Assembly (NCBI GenBank): GCA_947478845.1
Contig: CANJXC010000021.1
Span: 1 to 32,892, forward strand
DNA from: Spirochaetales bacterium
GTDB lineage: Bacteria; Spirochaetota; Spirochaetia; JABEVK01
DNA length: 32,892 bases
Reading direction: 5' to 3'
The notes under the pieces were generated by a model that saw only the letters and a list, made by a program, of their open reading frames with translations, was not told the DNA's origin and searched no databases. Positions within the stretch are counted from its first letter, which is position 1; each line of letters begins with the position of its first letter. Of this stretch, positions 15,689-23,248 are shown in pieces. Position numbers and translations under genes: made by a program.

Positions 15689-16114
15689 AAACTATCAAGC
15701 AAAAGCATGTATGCTCTGCGGGCTCTTTTGACCCTCGCTATTCACCCGAAAGGGGTGCCATTGCCTGTGAGGGTACTTGCTGAAAAGAACCAGATTCCAA
15801 TCAAGTTTCTGGAGCAGATCCTCACCCAACTCAAAAAATCTGGTCTGCTCATTTCGGTGGCAGGCCCCTCGGGTGGATACCTACTGGCGCGAGGTGCTGC
15901 CGAAATTACTTTGGGGCAGGTGATTGCTGAACTAGACGGAGAAGTGGCGCTGGTCGCGTGTTTGGCCAAAGAGGCCCACCAGATGTGCTCGTGCACCAAT
16001 CAAACAAAATGCAATTTGAGGGTGGCGATTTCCGAAGTGCAGAGCGGGCTGAACAGCCTACTTGACAGCCGCTCGCTCCAATCGGTTCTTGATCAAGGTG
16101 CTCGGCGAGGCTAA
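15686..16114 (+). CDS. Rrf2-family transcriptional regulator
   Basis: 142 residues, usual for the family. The N-terminal winged helix is typical: MKLSSKSMYALRALLTLAIH, then PLPVRVLAEKNQIPIKFLEQ, then ILTQLKKSGLLISVAGPSGG and YLLAR. Residues ~95-115 hold four cysteines spaced C-x8-C-x-C-x5-C (ACLAKEAHQMCSCTNQTKC), close to but not the same as the C-x5-C-x5-C cluster of IscR, so an iron-sulfur or redox-sensing role is possible. AGGA lies six nt before the ATG. No isc or suf genes are nearby, so the regulon cannot be inferred from context. It stands between the polysaccharide island and the convergent pcrA operon. A cysteine-metabolism role (CymR-like) is the main alternative. Confidence 0.88.
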   Translation: MKLSSKSMYALRALLTLAIHPKGVPLPVRVLAEKNQIPIKFLEQILTQLKKSGLLISVAGPSGGYLLARGAAEITLGQVIAELDGEVALVACLAKEAHQMCSCTNQTKCNLRVAISEVQSGLNSLLDSRSLQSVLDQGARRG

Positions 16115-16122
16115 GTGCGAGG

Positions 16123-16159
16123 CGCTCTTTGTCGTCTCCACCTATTTGGAGAAAGAGCG
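16123..16159. terminator. Putative bidirectional stem-loop between convergent genes
   Basis: CGCTCTTT (16123-16130) and AAAGAGCG (16152-16159) form a perfect 8-bp inverted repeat, with a further CTCC/GGAG pairing inside. It covers the stop of the small membrane protein and follows the Rrf2 gene. There is no T-run, so it is only a weak terminator candidate. Confidence 0.35.
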
Positions 16160-16447
16160 GAAGGCCAAAAATAGGCCGATGGCGTAAAGAAGCGGCACTC
16201 CCCCGGCGAACGCTAGGCGCAATACCGGGATTCCGGCAGGTTGCCAGGAATCGAGGGAATAGAGCCCGAGGCTTTCGACAAAATCAAGCAAAACTTTGGT
16301 GTATGACATCAAAGTACCCAGTATCACAAAGATCCAGGCCGGCTGACGCCCGTGGGCCCAAAGCATGAGGCCGGCTACGCAGGCGGCAAACCCGAAAATC
16401 ATCTTGGCCGCCCACTCCCAGGTCACCCCGGGTACAACAAACTCCAT
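16142..16447 (-). CDS. Small membrane protein of unknown function
   Basis: 101 residues starting MEFVVPGVTWEWAAKMIFGF. There are about three hydrophobic segments: roughly residues 12-32 (MIFGFAACVAGLMLW), 38-55 (AWIFVILGTLMSYTKVLL) and 76-98 (AFAGGVPLLYAIGLFLAF). The start is set by a TGATG overlap with the upstream gene (shared base 16447), so it is translationally coupled to it. It is the last gene of the lolA-rodZ-pcrA operon. No family was recognised; the strict coupling suggests that it works with the preceding unrecognised protein. Confidence 0.7.
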   Translation of the reverse strand: MEFVVPGVTWEWAAKMIFGFAACVAGLMLWAHGRQPAWIFVILGTLMSYTKVLLDFVESLGLYSLDSWQPAGIPVLRLAFAGGVPLLYAIGLFLAFRSFSK

Positions 16448-17283
16448 CAGCTTGCCCCCGCGAGAAAACGCTCGCACGCCAATTTCCAGGCCTTGGCCTC
16501 GCCCTCGCTCAACGCGAGCGGGAGTAAAGATTCCAAACTCTGGTCGGGGCTCAGCACAAAACCGGCCTCCAGAAGCGTCGTAAAGAGGAACTCATAATCC
16601 TCGGGTTCGCAGGTCGCTTCCAACCAAAGCCCGTGCCTGCGGAAGACTCCTGTTGGAAGAACAACGCGGTCGAACAGACCAGAGACGAGGGCACTGGTTT
16701 TGGCAAAGACCGGATCGAGCAATTTGCGCCGTAGCGTGACCACCGCCCGGACTAAGGCCGCCACCTCGGTCACCGCTACCAAAGGCGCCTCAGGCAACCC
16801 GGTCGTAGACCCAGCTAGGAGCACGGCGACGGCCTGAACCGGGCCAGCAGGGAGAACCGGAAGAATAATTTCACTCCAGACTCCCGGTAATGAGCGTTCG
16901 CGCACCGAAAGGGGTTTCTCGTCACGCAACGGTTTCCAAAGGGCTCTATCGTAATCTTGGAAGCTAAAGCGCTCAGCCTTCCAATGTTCAAGCGCCTCCA
17001 CGGCCACGGCCACGTTAGGGTAGAGGCGCAGTTTCGCCTCGAGACCAAACAGCTCATTCAGATGCCTCTGCAAGCGAGCGGTCCACCGCGTGGGTAGGTG
17101 GCTCGACAGGCCCTTGTCGAGCTGATTTTTCCATTCGCGGGCGGCTCCTTCCGGCCGGTGGCCAAACAACCAAGCCCCGCCTTGCTTCCATAGGTCAACC
17201 CAATGTTTATCCCCGGCGTAGAAGCGATCGCCACGAGCCCGCTGAATCGGAGGAAGCTGGTGGATCAGTGAGGTATCAATCAT
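16447..17283 (-). CDS. Unrecognised cytoplasmic protein, faintly like a degenerate aminotransferase
   Basis: 278 residues from ATG 17283, which overlaps the end of pcrA by 8 bp (ATGATTGA); a longer frame upstream is just the antisense-independent overlap with pcrA and lacks a Shine-Dalgarno. The N-terminal region (GDKHWVDLWKQGGAWLFGHR, then EWKNQLDKGLSSHLPTRW, then KLRLYPNVAVAVEALEHW) has the rhythm of the start of class-III PLP-dependent aminotransferases. The protein is much shorter than that family (~430 residues), and no PLP-binding Lys motif was seen. If related, it has lost catalysis. The remainder is Leu/Val/Ala-rich without transmembrane segments. Its coupling to pcrA on one side and to a membrane protein on the other is its strongest clue. 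Function unknown. Confidence 0.7.
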   Translation of the reverse strand: MIDTSLIHQLPPIQRARGDRFYAGDKHWVDLWKQGGAWLFGHRPEGAAREWKNQLDKGLSSHLPTRWTARLQRHLNELFGLEAKLRLYPNVAVAVEALEHWKAERFSFQDYDRALWKPLRDEKPLSVRERSLPGVWSEIILPVLPAGPVQAVAVLLAGSTTGLPEAPLVAVTEVAALVRAVVTLRRKLLDPVFAKTSALVSGLFDRVVLPTGVFRRHGLWLEATCEPEDYEFLFTTLLEAGFVLSPDQSLESLLPLALSEGEAKAWKLACERFLAGAS

Positions 17284-19366
17284 CGGAAGCCATTTTCTCC
17301 AGCGGCGTATAGGCCGGCAAAAACCGCCCCATCCGGCCGCTGTCGAAACGGACATCCAAGGCAAGCTCGCCGCCATTATACCATTTTTTCACCACAGTTC
17401 CGGAACCATAGTCGTCATGGTAGACCCTTTGGCCGGGAACCCACCCGTCATTCCCGCCAGCGGAGGCCACTTGCCCTAGGCCGTCCACATCGGTGGGGGT
17501 AATCTCCGCAAGAAACCGGCTCGGACTGCGGTCGAGGAAGCGTCCGTGCAGCAGGCGACGCTTGCACGCCGAAAACCAAAGCTCCTTGCGGGCCCGGGTG
17601 ATGGCCACGTAGAACAGGCGCCGCTCTTCCTCCAGCTCGTCGCGGTCCTGCGCGGTCTCGTCGCGGGGAAACAGGCCGTCTTCCAGCCCCGTGACGAGCA
17701 CCCGGTCGAACTCCAAGCCCTTGGTATTGTGCATGGTGATCAGCGTCACGGTACCGGGCACCTCTTCGTCAGACTCCCGACTCGCCGCAGCGTCGAGTTC
17801 AATCGTCTCCAAGAATTGACTCAGCCCCTCGCGACTTCCGGCAAAAGGCGCGGCCGCACTCACCAGTTCGTCGAGGTTTTGACGGCGACTGGTGCTCTGA
17901 ACTTCGTCTTGCTGCTGATGGTATTCGGCGAGCCCCGACTTCTCGATGATCTCATTCACCGCCGGGGCCAACTGAGGCGAGTTCTCCAGTAAACTGCCGA
18001 GCTCGGAGGCAAGCGACAAAAACTGGCCCAGCCCGCTCTTGGCCTTGCCTTTCATATCACCCAGAGCTAAGCCACAAGCGTCGAGCCAGTTGTTGGCAAA
18101 ACCCAAGTGGTTTTCGATATGGCCGAGGGCCGTAGCCCCCAAACCGCGGGCCGGTTTGTTGATAATGCGGCCAAAGGCGATGCCATCGCGGGGGTTGTTC
18201 AGAAAGGCCAGCCAAGCCAGCACATCCTTAATTTCCTCACGGGCAAAAAAGCGCACGCTGCCGACGATGCGGTAGGGAACTTTGGCCCGCACAAACGCGG
18301 CTTCAAAAGCCCGCGACTGCGCGTTTGTGCGGTAAAGAATGGCGGTTTGGGTAAGGGGCGACCGGCGGATGAGCTCAAGGGCCCACTGAGCTTCGGCATC
18401 CTGATCTTCGATGAGCACAAAGCGCGGTTTTTGGCCCTCGGGGTTCTTGGTCCAAAGGGTTTTGCCCAGCCGGCCCTGGTTTTTAGCCACCACTTGACCG
18501 GCAACGGCCAAAATGCGTCCCGTCGAGCGGTAGTTTTCCTCGAGGCGTATAACATTTGTGCCGGGAAAACGCTCCTGAAAGCCGAGAATGTGGCCGACAT
18601 CGGCGCCTCGGAAGCGGTAAATGGACTGATCATCGTCGCCCACCACGGCCAGCCAAGTTTCCGGACCAGCGAGTTCCTTCAGCAGTTCAAACTGGGCCCC
18701 GTTGCAATCCTGATACTCATCGACCAACACCACTTGGAACTTTTGCCGCATGCGGTTCTGAAACCCGTTATGGGTACGTAGCATCTGCACGCTCTTCTGA
18801 ATCAGCCCACCGAAATCCACGTTGCCACTGGCGGTGAGCTTAGCTTCGTAGAGAGCAAACACCTCTGCCAAATCCGGGTGGGCGCTAATAGAAGTCAGCT
18901 CATCGTCGGGGGTGAGGTTGTCGTCCTTGCACCGGCTAATCCAATGCTGAAACTGCCTTGCTTCGGCCGGCGGAACCTTGGCAGGTAGAATCGTCTTCAC
19001 GAGAGCCAGCGAGTCGTCGTCGTCGTAGATGGTGAAGTAGGGGTCAAGAGCCGCCAGCGCTGCGTTGCGACGCAGCATCCAGGCACAGAAACTGTGGAAG
19101 GTCTTTACCATAGGAAGGCTTTCGGCGTTGGCGTCGAGGGTGAGCAGGTTCACAACCCGCTCCTGCATTTCCCGGGCTGCCTTATTGGTAAAGGTCACGG
19201 CGAGGATTTGGTCGGGCCGGAACTGCATTTCCGAAATCAGCCACGCTATACGGGTGGTAATGACCCTCGTCTTGCCTGAGCCAGCGCCTGCGAGGATGAG
19301 CAGTGGTGCCTTTCCGTGGAGCACGGCTTCTTTTTGCCGCTCGTTCAGGGTGTCGAGGCTGAACAT
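17276..19366 (-). CDS. pcrA: UvrD/PcrA-family superfamily 1 DNA helicase
   Basis: 696 residues, normal for PcrA. It is an ATP-driven 3'-5' helicase for repair and removal of nucleoprotein blocks. Motifs in order: Q-motif LNERQKEAVLHG; Walker A AGAGSGKTR (residues 26-34, K32); Ia AVTFTNKAAREMQERV; II VVLVDEYQDCN; III VGDDDQSIYRFRGAD; IV ENYRSTGRIL; V VTLITMHNTKGLEFDRVLV; VI RRLFYVAITRARKEL. The C-terminus (GQRVYHDDYGSGTVVKKWYN) is the Tudor-like domain that binds RNA polymerase in PcrA. Motif II is DEYQD rather than DEAQD/DEFQD, a conservative change. It lies 10 nt after the RodZ-like gene and overlaps the next gene. Rep or UvrD would be alternative names. Confidence 0.93.
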   Translation of the reverse strand: MFSLDTLNERQKEAVLHGKAPLLILAGAGSGKTRVITTRIAWLISEMQFRPDQILAVTFTNKAAREMQERVVNLLTLDANAESLPMVKTFHSFCAWMLRRNAALAALDPYFTIYDDDDSLALVKTILPAKVPPAEARQFQHWISRCKDDNLTPDDELTSISAHPDLAEVFALYEAKLTASGNVDFGGLIQKSVQMLRTHNGFQNRMRQKFQVVLVDEYQDCNGAQFELLKELAGPETWLAVVGDDDQSIYRFRGADVGHILGFQERFPGTNVIRLEENYRSTGRILAVAGQVVAKNQGRLGKTLWTKNPEGQKPRFVLIEDQDAEAQWALELIRRSPLTQTAILYRTNAQSRAFEAAFVRAKVPYRIVGSVRFFAREEIKDVLAWLAFLNNPRDGIAFGRIINKPARGLGATALGHIENHLGFANNWLDACGLALGDMKGKAKSGLGQFLSLASELGSLLENSPQLAPAVNEIIEKSGLAEYHQQQDEVQSTSRRQNLDELVSAAAPFAGSREGLSQFLETIELDAAASRESDEEVPGTVTLITMHNTKGLEFDRVLVTGLEDGLFPRDETAQDRDELEEERRLFYVAITRARKELWFSACKRRLLHGRFLDRSPSRFLAEITPTDVDGLGQVASAGGNDGWVPGQRVYHDDYGSGTVVKKWYNGGELALDVRFDSGRMGRFLPAYTPLEKMASDD

Positions 19367-19376
19367 GAAACCCCGG

Positions 19377-20498
19377 TCAGTTCAACGGGTTGGCAACTAG
19401 GATGGACTTGCCAGTCTCGTCCTTGCCCCACTCGATGGTCCGCGCCACCACTTCGCCGCTGCGCCCAATTTCGAAATCGGTGTTTGCGTTGACCTTGCCT
19501 GCAAAGGCACCGGCGTTCGAGGCCCAGATTTTCACCTTGCGGCTGGCATCGATGCGGATGGTATCGCCTTTGTGAAAATAGGCTTCCTCCCTCAGGTTGT
19601 CGTCGGTGACGTAACGAAACAAGGCGTAGCCCCGGAAGGTCACATCGATGGTGAACGGCTTGGGAGTCACATCGGTCAGGATGACCAAGGGCTTTTGCTC
19701 CACCGTAATGCCCGAAACGGTGCCGGCAGCGGCCAGCCCGGGCTTCACCTCGTCTCCCAAACCGGCTGAAGTTGCGGCCAAGGCTGCGCTTGGGGCGGCC
19801 AGGCGCTCAAACGCAAACTCAGCTCCTCGGTTGGCATCACCAGGCGCTACATCTTTCAGGAACAAGCGCATATCGTTGATGTTGTCGCCATTCAAATCAA
19901 GAAACAACTCATCACCAAGCCTTAGTTTATAATCGCCTGGAGCCCCCGAAAGTACGGTGTCTTCCCCGATGCTTTTGAGGGTGAACGTGAAGGATTGGCC
20001 ATCGTCTTGCAGGGCTACCGTGTCGCCGGTGTACATCCGCTGCGTCAGTTGGGACTTGTCGGGAGCCAAAGAGAACTTGCGCGGCGCTTTGGGCACCGCA
20101 GCCGAGGCAAACGCCTTGGGAAGGCCCACCACGAAATCAAAAGCCGCAGGAACCACGAACACCAACACGGCACCAACCAGCGCCAAACCCACGACCCCCC
20201 ATACGATGCGGGTGGGCCAAGGGCTAGGTTTGCGTATGAGTTCTTCCATGGGTGCCGGTTGTTCCTGTATCTTCACCGTCCGGTATTTGGTAATGAGATC
20301 TTCGGTATCAAGGCCCAGATGCTCGCTATAGTTGCGCAGAAAACCGATAACGTAGGGCTCGGCAGGAAACACTTCGTGTTTATCCTCTTCGAGGCCCACG
20401 ATGAAATGGCGTGAGATATTCGTATCGCGCGAAACCTGATCAATACTTAGTCCGCGCTCTTCGCGGGCGAGCCGCAAAAACTGTCCAATCGATTCCAT
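19377..20498 (-). CDS. RodZ-like protein (HTH_25, one membrane helix, C-terminal beta domain)
   Basis: 373 residues from the ATG at 20498, chosen over the TTG at 20504 because GAAGG lies six nt upstream of the ATG. Residues ~1-70 are an Xre-type HTH of RodZ type: MESIGQFLRLAREERGLSID, then RDTNISRHFIVGLEEDK, then EPYVIGFLRNYSEHLGL. A single transmembrane segment follows at ~95-125 (IVWGVVGLALVGAVLVFVV). The periplasmic part ends in a DUF4115-like beta domain (IDVTFRGYALFRYVTDDNLR, then HKGDTIRIDASRKVKIWASN). RodZ links MreB filaments to the cell-wall elongation machinery. The gene lies directly behind the LolA-like gene and is co-transcribed with pcrA. Loss or weakening of MreB coupling cannot be judged from sequence. 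Confidence 0.82.
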   Translation of the reverse strand: MESIGQFLRLAREERGLSIDQVSRDTNISRHFIVGLEEDKHEVFPAEPYVIGFLRNYSEHLGLDTEDLITKYRTVKIQEQPAPMEELIRKPSPWPTRIVWGVVGLALVGAVLVFVVPAAFDFVVGLPKAFASAAVPKAPRKFSLAPDKSQLTQRMYTGDTVALQDDGQSFTFTLKSIGEDTVLSGAPGDYKLRLGDELFLDLNGDNINDMRLFLKDVAPGDANRGAEFAFERLAAPSAALAATSAGLGDEVKPGLAAAGTVSGITVEQKPLVILTDVTPKPFTIDVTFRGYALFRYVTDDNLREEAYFHKGDTIRIDASRKVKIWASNAGAFAGKVNANTDFEIGRSGEVVARTIEWGKDETGKSILVANPLN

Positions 20499-20500
20499 GG

Positions 20501-21172
20501 TCAACCTTCGGGTGAGAACAGGAAATTGTTGATGCGGTTCGACGTCGCTGGGCTGTCGTAATCGAACCGGCTGTCGGGAACCCCGGTGTTGGTTCGGATA
20601 CCAGAGAAATCAAACTGAATGATCTGTTGAGCGGCGGTGAGGCCTGTAATCCGCCGAATCATCTGATTCGAACCGATGTCGAGCTCTAGTTGCCGGAAGG
20701 CTTGGTTGCCTGAGCGCCAAGTGAGCTTGAGTTTCGTCACTTTTTCTGCGCTCGCCTCGTCGAGAGCCTCCGTTTGAGGGCCGTTCACGTAGCTAATGGA
20801 ATAGCTAGACTTGAGCAAGTTGAGCCCCTGCTTGCTTGCCATGGCGGCTATGGCTGCATCGCTACGCTTGCTGAGCTCCTGCGAAAAGGAGACAGAATAG
20901 CGGGGAAGGTACACGGTGAGCGTCTTGCCGTCGCTGTTGATCACTTGGCCCGAGGGGCTCGAGAAGGTGATGTTGAGGCGGTTGGGATTCTTGTAGTAAA
21001 TCACGCCGTCCATCGATACCTTGCCTTGGACTATGGCAACCCTTGCGGTGTAATCGTTCACCGACCCGTATTTCTCACTAACGACGTTGAAAAATTGGGC
21101 GGCTGTGACAATGTCCTGAGAAAAGGCGGGAAGGAGGAGAGACAACAAAACCAGGACCGCCAAGAGTTTCAA
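20501..21172 (-). CDS. lolA: LolA-like outer-membrane lipoprotein carrier
   Basis: 223 residues from TTG 21172. The start is chosen because a signal peptide begins there (MKLLAVLVLLSLLLPAFSQ, cleaved before DIVTAA), GAGG lies eight nt upstream and a promoter lies just behind it; the frame is open further upstream but would overlap that promoter. The mature protein has the LolA/DUF4292-like pattern: ARVAIVQGKVSMDGVIYYKN, then PNRLNITFSSPSGQVINSDG, then YLPRYSVSFSQ, then IQFDFSGIRTNTGVPDSRFD. LolA shuttles lipoproteins through the periplasm to the outer membrane, consistent with a diderm. It is first in the lolA-rodZ-pcrA operon. Another LolA-fold role is possible. Confidence 0.8.
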   Translation of the reverse strand: MKLLAVLVLLSLLLPAFSQDIVTAAQFFNVVSEKYGSVNDYTARVAIVQGKVSMDGVIYYKNPNRLNITFSSPSGQVINSDGKTLTVYLPRYSVSFSQELSKRSDAAIAAMASKQGLNLLKSSYSISYVNGPQTEALDEASAEKVTKLKLTWRSGNQAFRQLELDIGSNQMIRRITGLTAAQQIIQFDFSGIRTNTGVPDSRFDYDSPATSNRINNFLFSPEG

Positions 21173-21191
21173 CCGCAGTACCTCACGCTTT

Positions 21192-21220
21192 TGATTACCC
21201 CATTTGACTTGCTTCGTCAA
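21192..21220 (-). promoter_or_regulatory. Candidate promoter of the lolA-rodZ-pcrA operon
   Basis: On the minus strand TTGACG (21220-21215), a 17-nt spacer and TAATCA (21197-21192). The -35 is part of an inverted repeat, TTGAC (21204-21208) and GTCAA (21216-21220), in the middle of the divergent region. A plus-strand promoter for the UMP kinase gene may overlap it (TTGCTT 21209-21214, 17 nt, TAAACT 21232-21237). Confidence 0.45.
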
Positions 21221-21258
21221 GGATACCGGTCTAAACTTGACCACTGCGGAGGCCTTCG

Positions 21259-21969
21259 TTGACCCACGAAACGACGATTATTTCCTTGGGCGGATCCATG
21301 ATTGCCCCTACCACTGTCGATACGGCTTTCGTAAAAGCCTTCCGCTCTTTGGTAACCCTTTGGCTAGATGAGAGCCCGAGGCGGCGGGTCGTGTTGATCA
21401 CCGGCGGTGGTGGCCCAGCACGCCAGTGGCAAGAGGCCTATCGGGCGTCCACCGAAACTCACGAGGCGGAGGCGCAGGACTGGATAGGGATAGCTGCCAC
21501 AAGGCTCAACGCAGCCCTGATCAAGGCCGTTTTTGGCTCCGCTTGCCCCAACGAGGTGGTGACTGATCCCACGGCACCCTTTGATTGGACCGGCCGGGTC
21601 TTGGTGGCCGCCGGTTGGAAACCGGGCTTCTCCACCGACTACGATGCTGTGCTTCTGGCCGAGCGCTTTAAGGCCGATTCGGTGATCAACCTGAGCAATG
21701 TTGCGCAAGTCTATACAGAAGATCCCCGCAAGAATCCCGGAGCTAAGCCCTTGGCGGCGGTCTCGTGGGCAGACTTCCAGCAGATTGTGGGAACCGAATG
21801 GACTCCTGGGCTCAATATGCCCTTTGATCCGGTGGCCACCAAGAAAGCGGCGGCCATGGGGCTCAGCGTTTACATGGCCGCAGGGTCAGACCTACCCAAC
21901 CTCGGCAAAATCCTTCGAGGACAGGAGTTCTTCGGAACCGTGATCTCCGCGCGTGGCAGCAAACAGTGA
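21259..21969 (+). CDS. pyrH: Amino-acid-kinase fold protein, archaeal-type UMP kinase
   Basis: 236 residues starting at TTG 21259, with GGAGG six nt upstream. Amino-acid kinase fold: IISLGGSMIAP (phosphate-binding GG near residue 11), VVLITGGGGPARQWQEAY, GRVLVAAGWKPGFSTDYDAV, SVINLSNVAQVYTEDPRK, and NMPFDPVATKKAAAMGLSVY. This resembles the archaeal/spirochaete form of UMP kinase (UMP to UDP) rather than the hexameric bacterial PyrH (KLSGEAL start). It would supply UDP for pyrimidine nucleotides and sugar donors. The CDF transporter gene follows 7 nt downstream, so the two probably share a transcript. An unassigned amino-acid kinase is the alternative. Confidence 0.82.
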   Translation: MTHETTIISLGGSMIAPTTVDTAFVKAFRSLVTLWLDESPRRRVVLITGGGGPARQWQEAYRASTETHEAEAQDWIGIAATRLNAALIKAVFGSACPNEVVTDPTAPFDWTGRVLVAAGWKPGFSTDYDAVLLAERFKADSVINLSNVAQVYTEDPRKNPGAKPLAAVSWADFQQIVGTEWTPGLNMPFDPVATKKAAAMGLSVYMAAGSDLPNLGKILRGQEFFGTVISARGSKQ

Positions 21970-21976
21970 AGCGGTT

Positions 21977-22861
21977 ATGAGCACCACCGACCGCGCCAAT
22001 CGGGGGCTGAAGTCGACCTTGGTCGGCATTCTTTTTAATTTTGTGTTGGCCCTCACCAAGGGAATTGCGGGGTTCTTGGGCAATTCGTTCGCGCTCATTG
22101 CCGATGCCATCGAGTCGTCCTCCGACATCGTCAGTTCTTTGGTGGTTTACGCTGGCCTGAGATTTTCAACCATTCCCAAAGACGAGAATCATCCTTACGG
22201 CCATGGCAAGGCTGAACCGGTAGCCGCTGTGGTTGTGACCCTCGCCCTGATGGGGGCCGCGATGGTGATTGTGGCGCAAAGCGTTCAGGAGATTCTCACC
22301 CCCCACCACGCCCCGGCTCCGTTCACGTTGATCGTGCTGGTGGGGGTTGTCCTTACCAAAGAGCTTCTATACCGCTTTGTTTCGCGCGTAGGAAAAGAGG
22401 TGCAAAGTACCGCCGTCAAGACCGATGCCTGGCACCATCGCAGCGATGCCCTCACCTCGGTGGCGGCCTTCATCGGCATCTCGGTCGCCTTGATCGGCGG
22501 TCCGGGTTGGGAAAGCGCCGATGACTGGGGTGCCATCGCGGCTTCGGTGGTGATCATGGTCAACGCCATTGTGCTCTTCCGGCCCGCGTTTGATGAAATC
22601 ATGGACGCCAAGCCAAAGGGAGGCTACGACGAAAAAGTGCGCGCCTTGGCGCTTGGGGTTGACGGCGTTGTCGACACCGACAAGTGCCACGTACGTAAAA
22701 TGGGCCTTGAGTTTCTGGTTGATCTGCAGATCCGGGTGGACGGAAACCTCACCGTGACGCAAGGGCACTACATTTCTCACTTGGTGAAAGACCGTCTTCT
22801 GGCGGCCGATCTGGGGATCACCAACGCTTGGATTCACGTGGAACCCGTCAAAGTGCAGTGA
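21977..22861 (+). CDS. Cation diffusion facilitator (CDF) metal efflux protein
   Basis: 294 residues from ATG 21977; an earlier in-frame start overlaps the previous gene. Family signatures: NSFALIADAIESSSDIVSSL (TM2 with the metal-site Asp), HPYGHGKAEPVAAVVV, and the second TM metal site DAWHHRSDALTSVAAFIG. About six transmembrane segments occupy residues ~15-215, followed by a cytoplasmic ferredoxin-like C-terminal domain (YDEKVRALALGVDGVVDTDK). The TM2 site reads D-x3-S and TM5 H-x3-D; the ion is probably Zn, Fe, Mn or Co, exchanged for protons. It lies behind the UMP kinase gene. The metal cannot be fixed from sequence, and the NicO/CobW cassette 4 kb downstream also concerns divalent metals. 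Confidence 0.93.
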   Translation: MSTTDRANRGLKSTLVGILFNFVLALTKGIAGFLGNSFALIADAIESSSDIVSSLVVYAGLRFSTIPKDENHPYGHGKAEPVAAVVVTLALMGAAMVIVAQSVQEILTPHHAPAPFTLIVLVGVVLTKELLYRFVSRVGKEVQSTAVKTDAWHHRSDALTSVAAFIGISVALIGGPGWESADDWGAIAASVVIMVNAIVLFRPAFDEIMDAKPKGGYDEKVRALALGVDGVVDTDKCHVRKMGLEFLVDLQIRVDGNLTVTQGHYISHLVKDRLLAADLGITNAWIHVEPVKVQ

Positions 22862-22864
22862 AAC

Positions 22865-23240
22865 CTAGTTCCGGGATTTTGCTCACTATTCCGATTCTGG
22901 TGTTTTCGCGGGTTCTTCAGGGTGTAGGCGGCGCGATGATCATAGCCAACGGTATGGCCTTGGCCACGGAACATCACCCGGCCTCGCAACGGGGTTTATT
23001 TGTCGGCCATCGTCGCCTTCGCGGGGTGGATAGCCTCAGCAATCAATATTCCCCGGGACGCCAAGTCTGGCGAAGACAAGTTCACGCTCGATGGGGTCGG
23101 CACCCAAGGCTCTGCTGGGATCAGCAACCGGCTTTACTCAACTGGCCCGCAACCTCGGTACTGCCGCTGGCATTTCACTTTCCGGCCCAGAAATGAACTG
23201 CCATTTGGGTCTTTCATCCTTTCGGGTGATGCATTACTGT
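22865..23240 (+). pseudogene. Relic of a 14-TM MFS (DHA2-type) drug transporter, spread over three frames
   Basis: Frame 1 (about 22873-22998) reads VFSRVLQGVGGAMIIANGMA and ALATEHHPASQRG, the family's motif C region. Frame 2 (about 23000-23105) continues AIVAFAGWIASAINIPRDAK and KFTLDGVGT, the loop after TM6. Frame 3 (about 23109-23240) reads ALLGSATGFTQLARNLGTAA and GISLSGPEM, the late TM13 region. The order is correct but large parts are missing between the pieces, so at least two deletions with frameshifts have occurred. It sits directly behind the CDF gene and runs into the LuxR-type gene. Confidence 0.75.
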
Positions 23241-23248
23241 TAGTCTTG

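Noticed and set aside
16447-17376. Longer 309-residue version of the unrecognised protein after pcrA
   Set aside because: The extra 31 residues are read from within the end of pcrA in another frame; ATG 17283 gives the usual short overlap.
21259-21969. Glutamate 5-kinase or aspartokinase
   Set aside because: The fold is shared, but the length, the GGSMIAP start and the NLSNVAQVYTEDP block fit archaeal-type UMP kinase better and no ACT or PUA domain is present.
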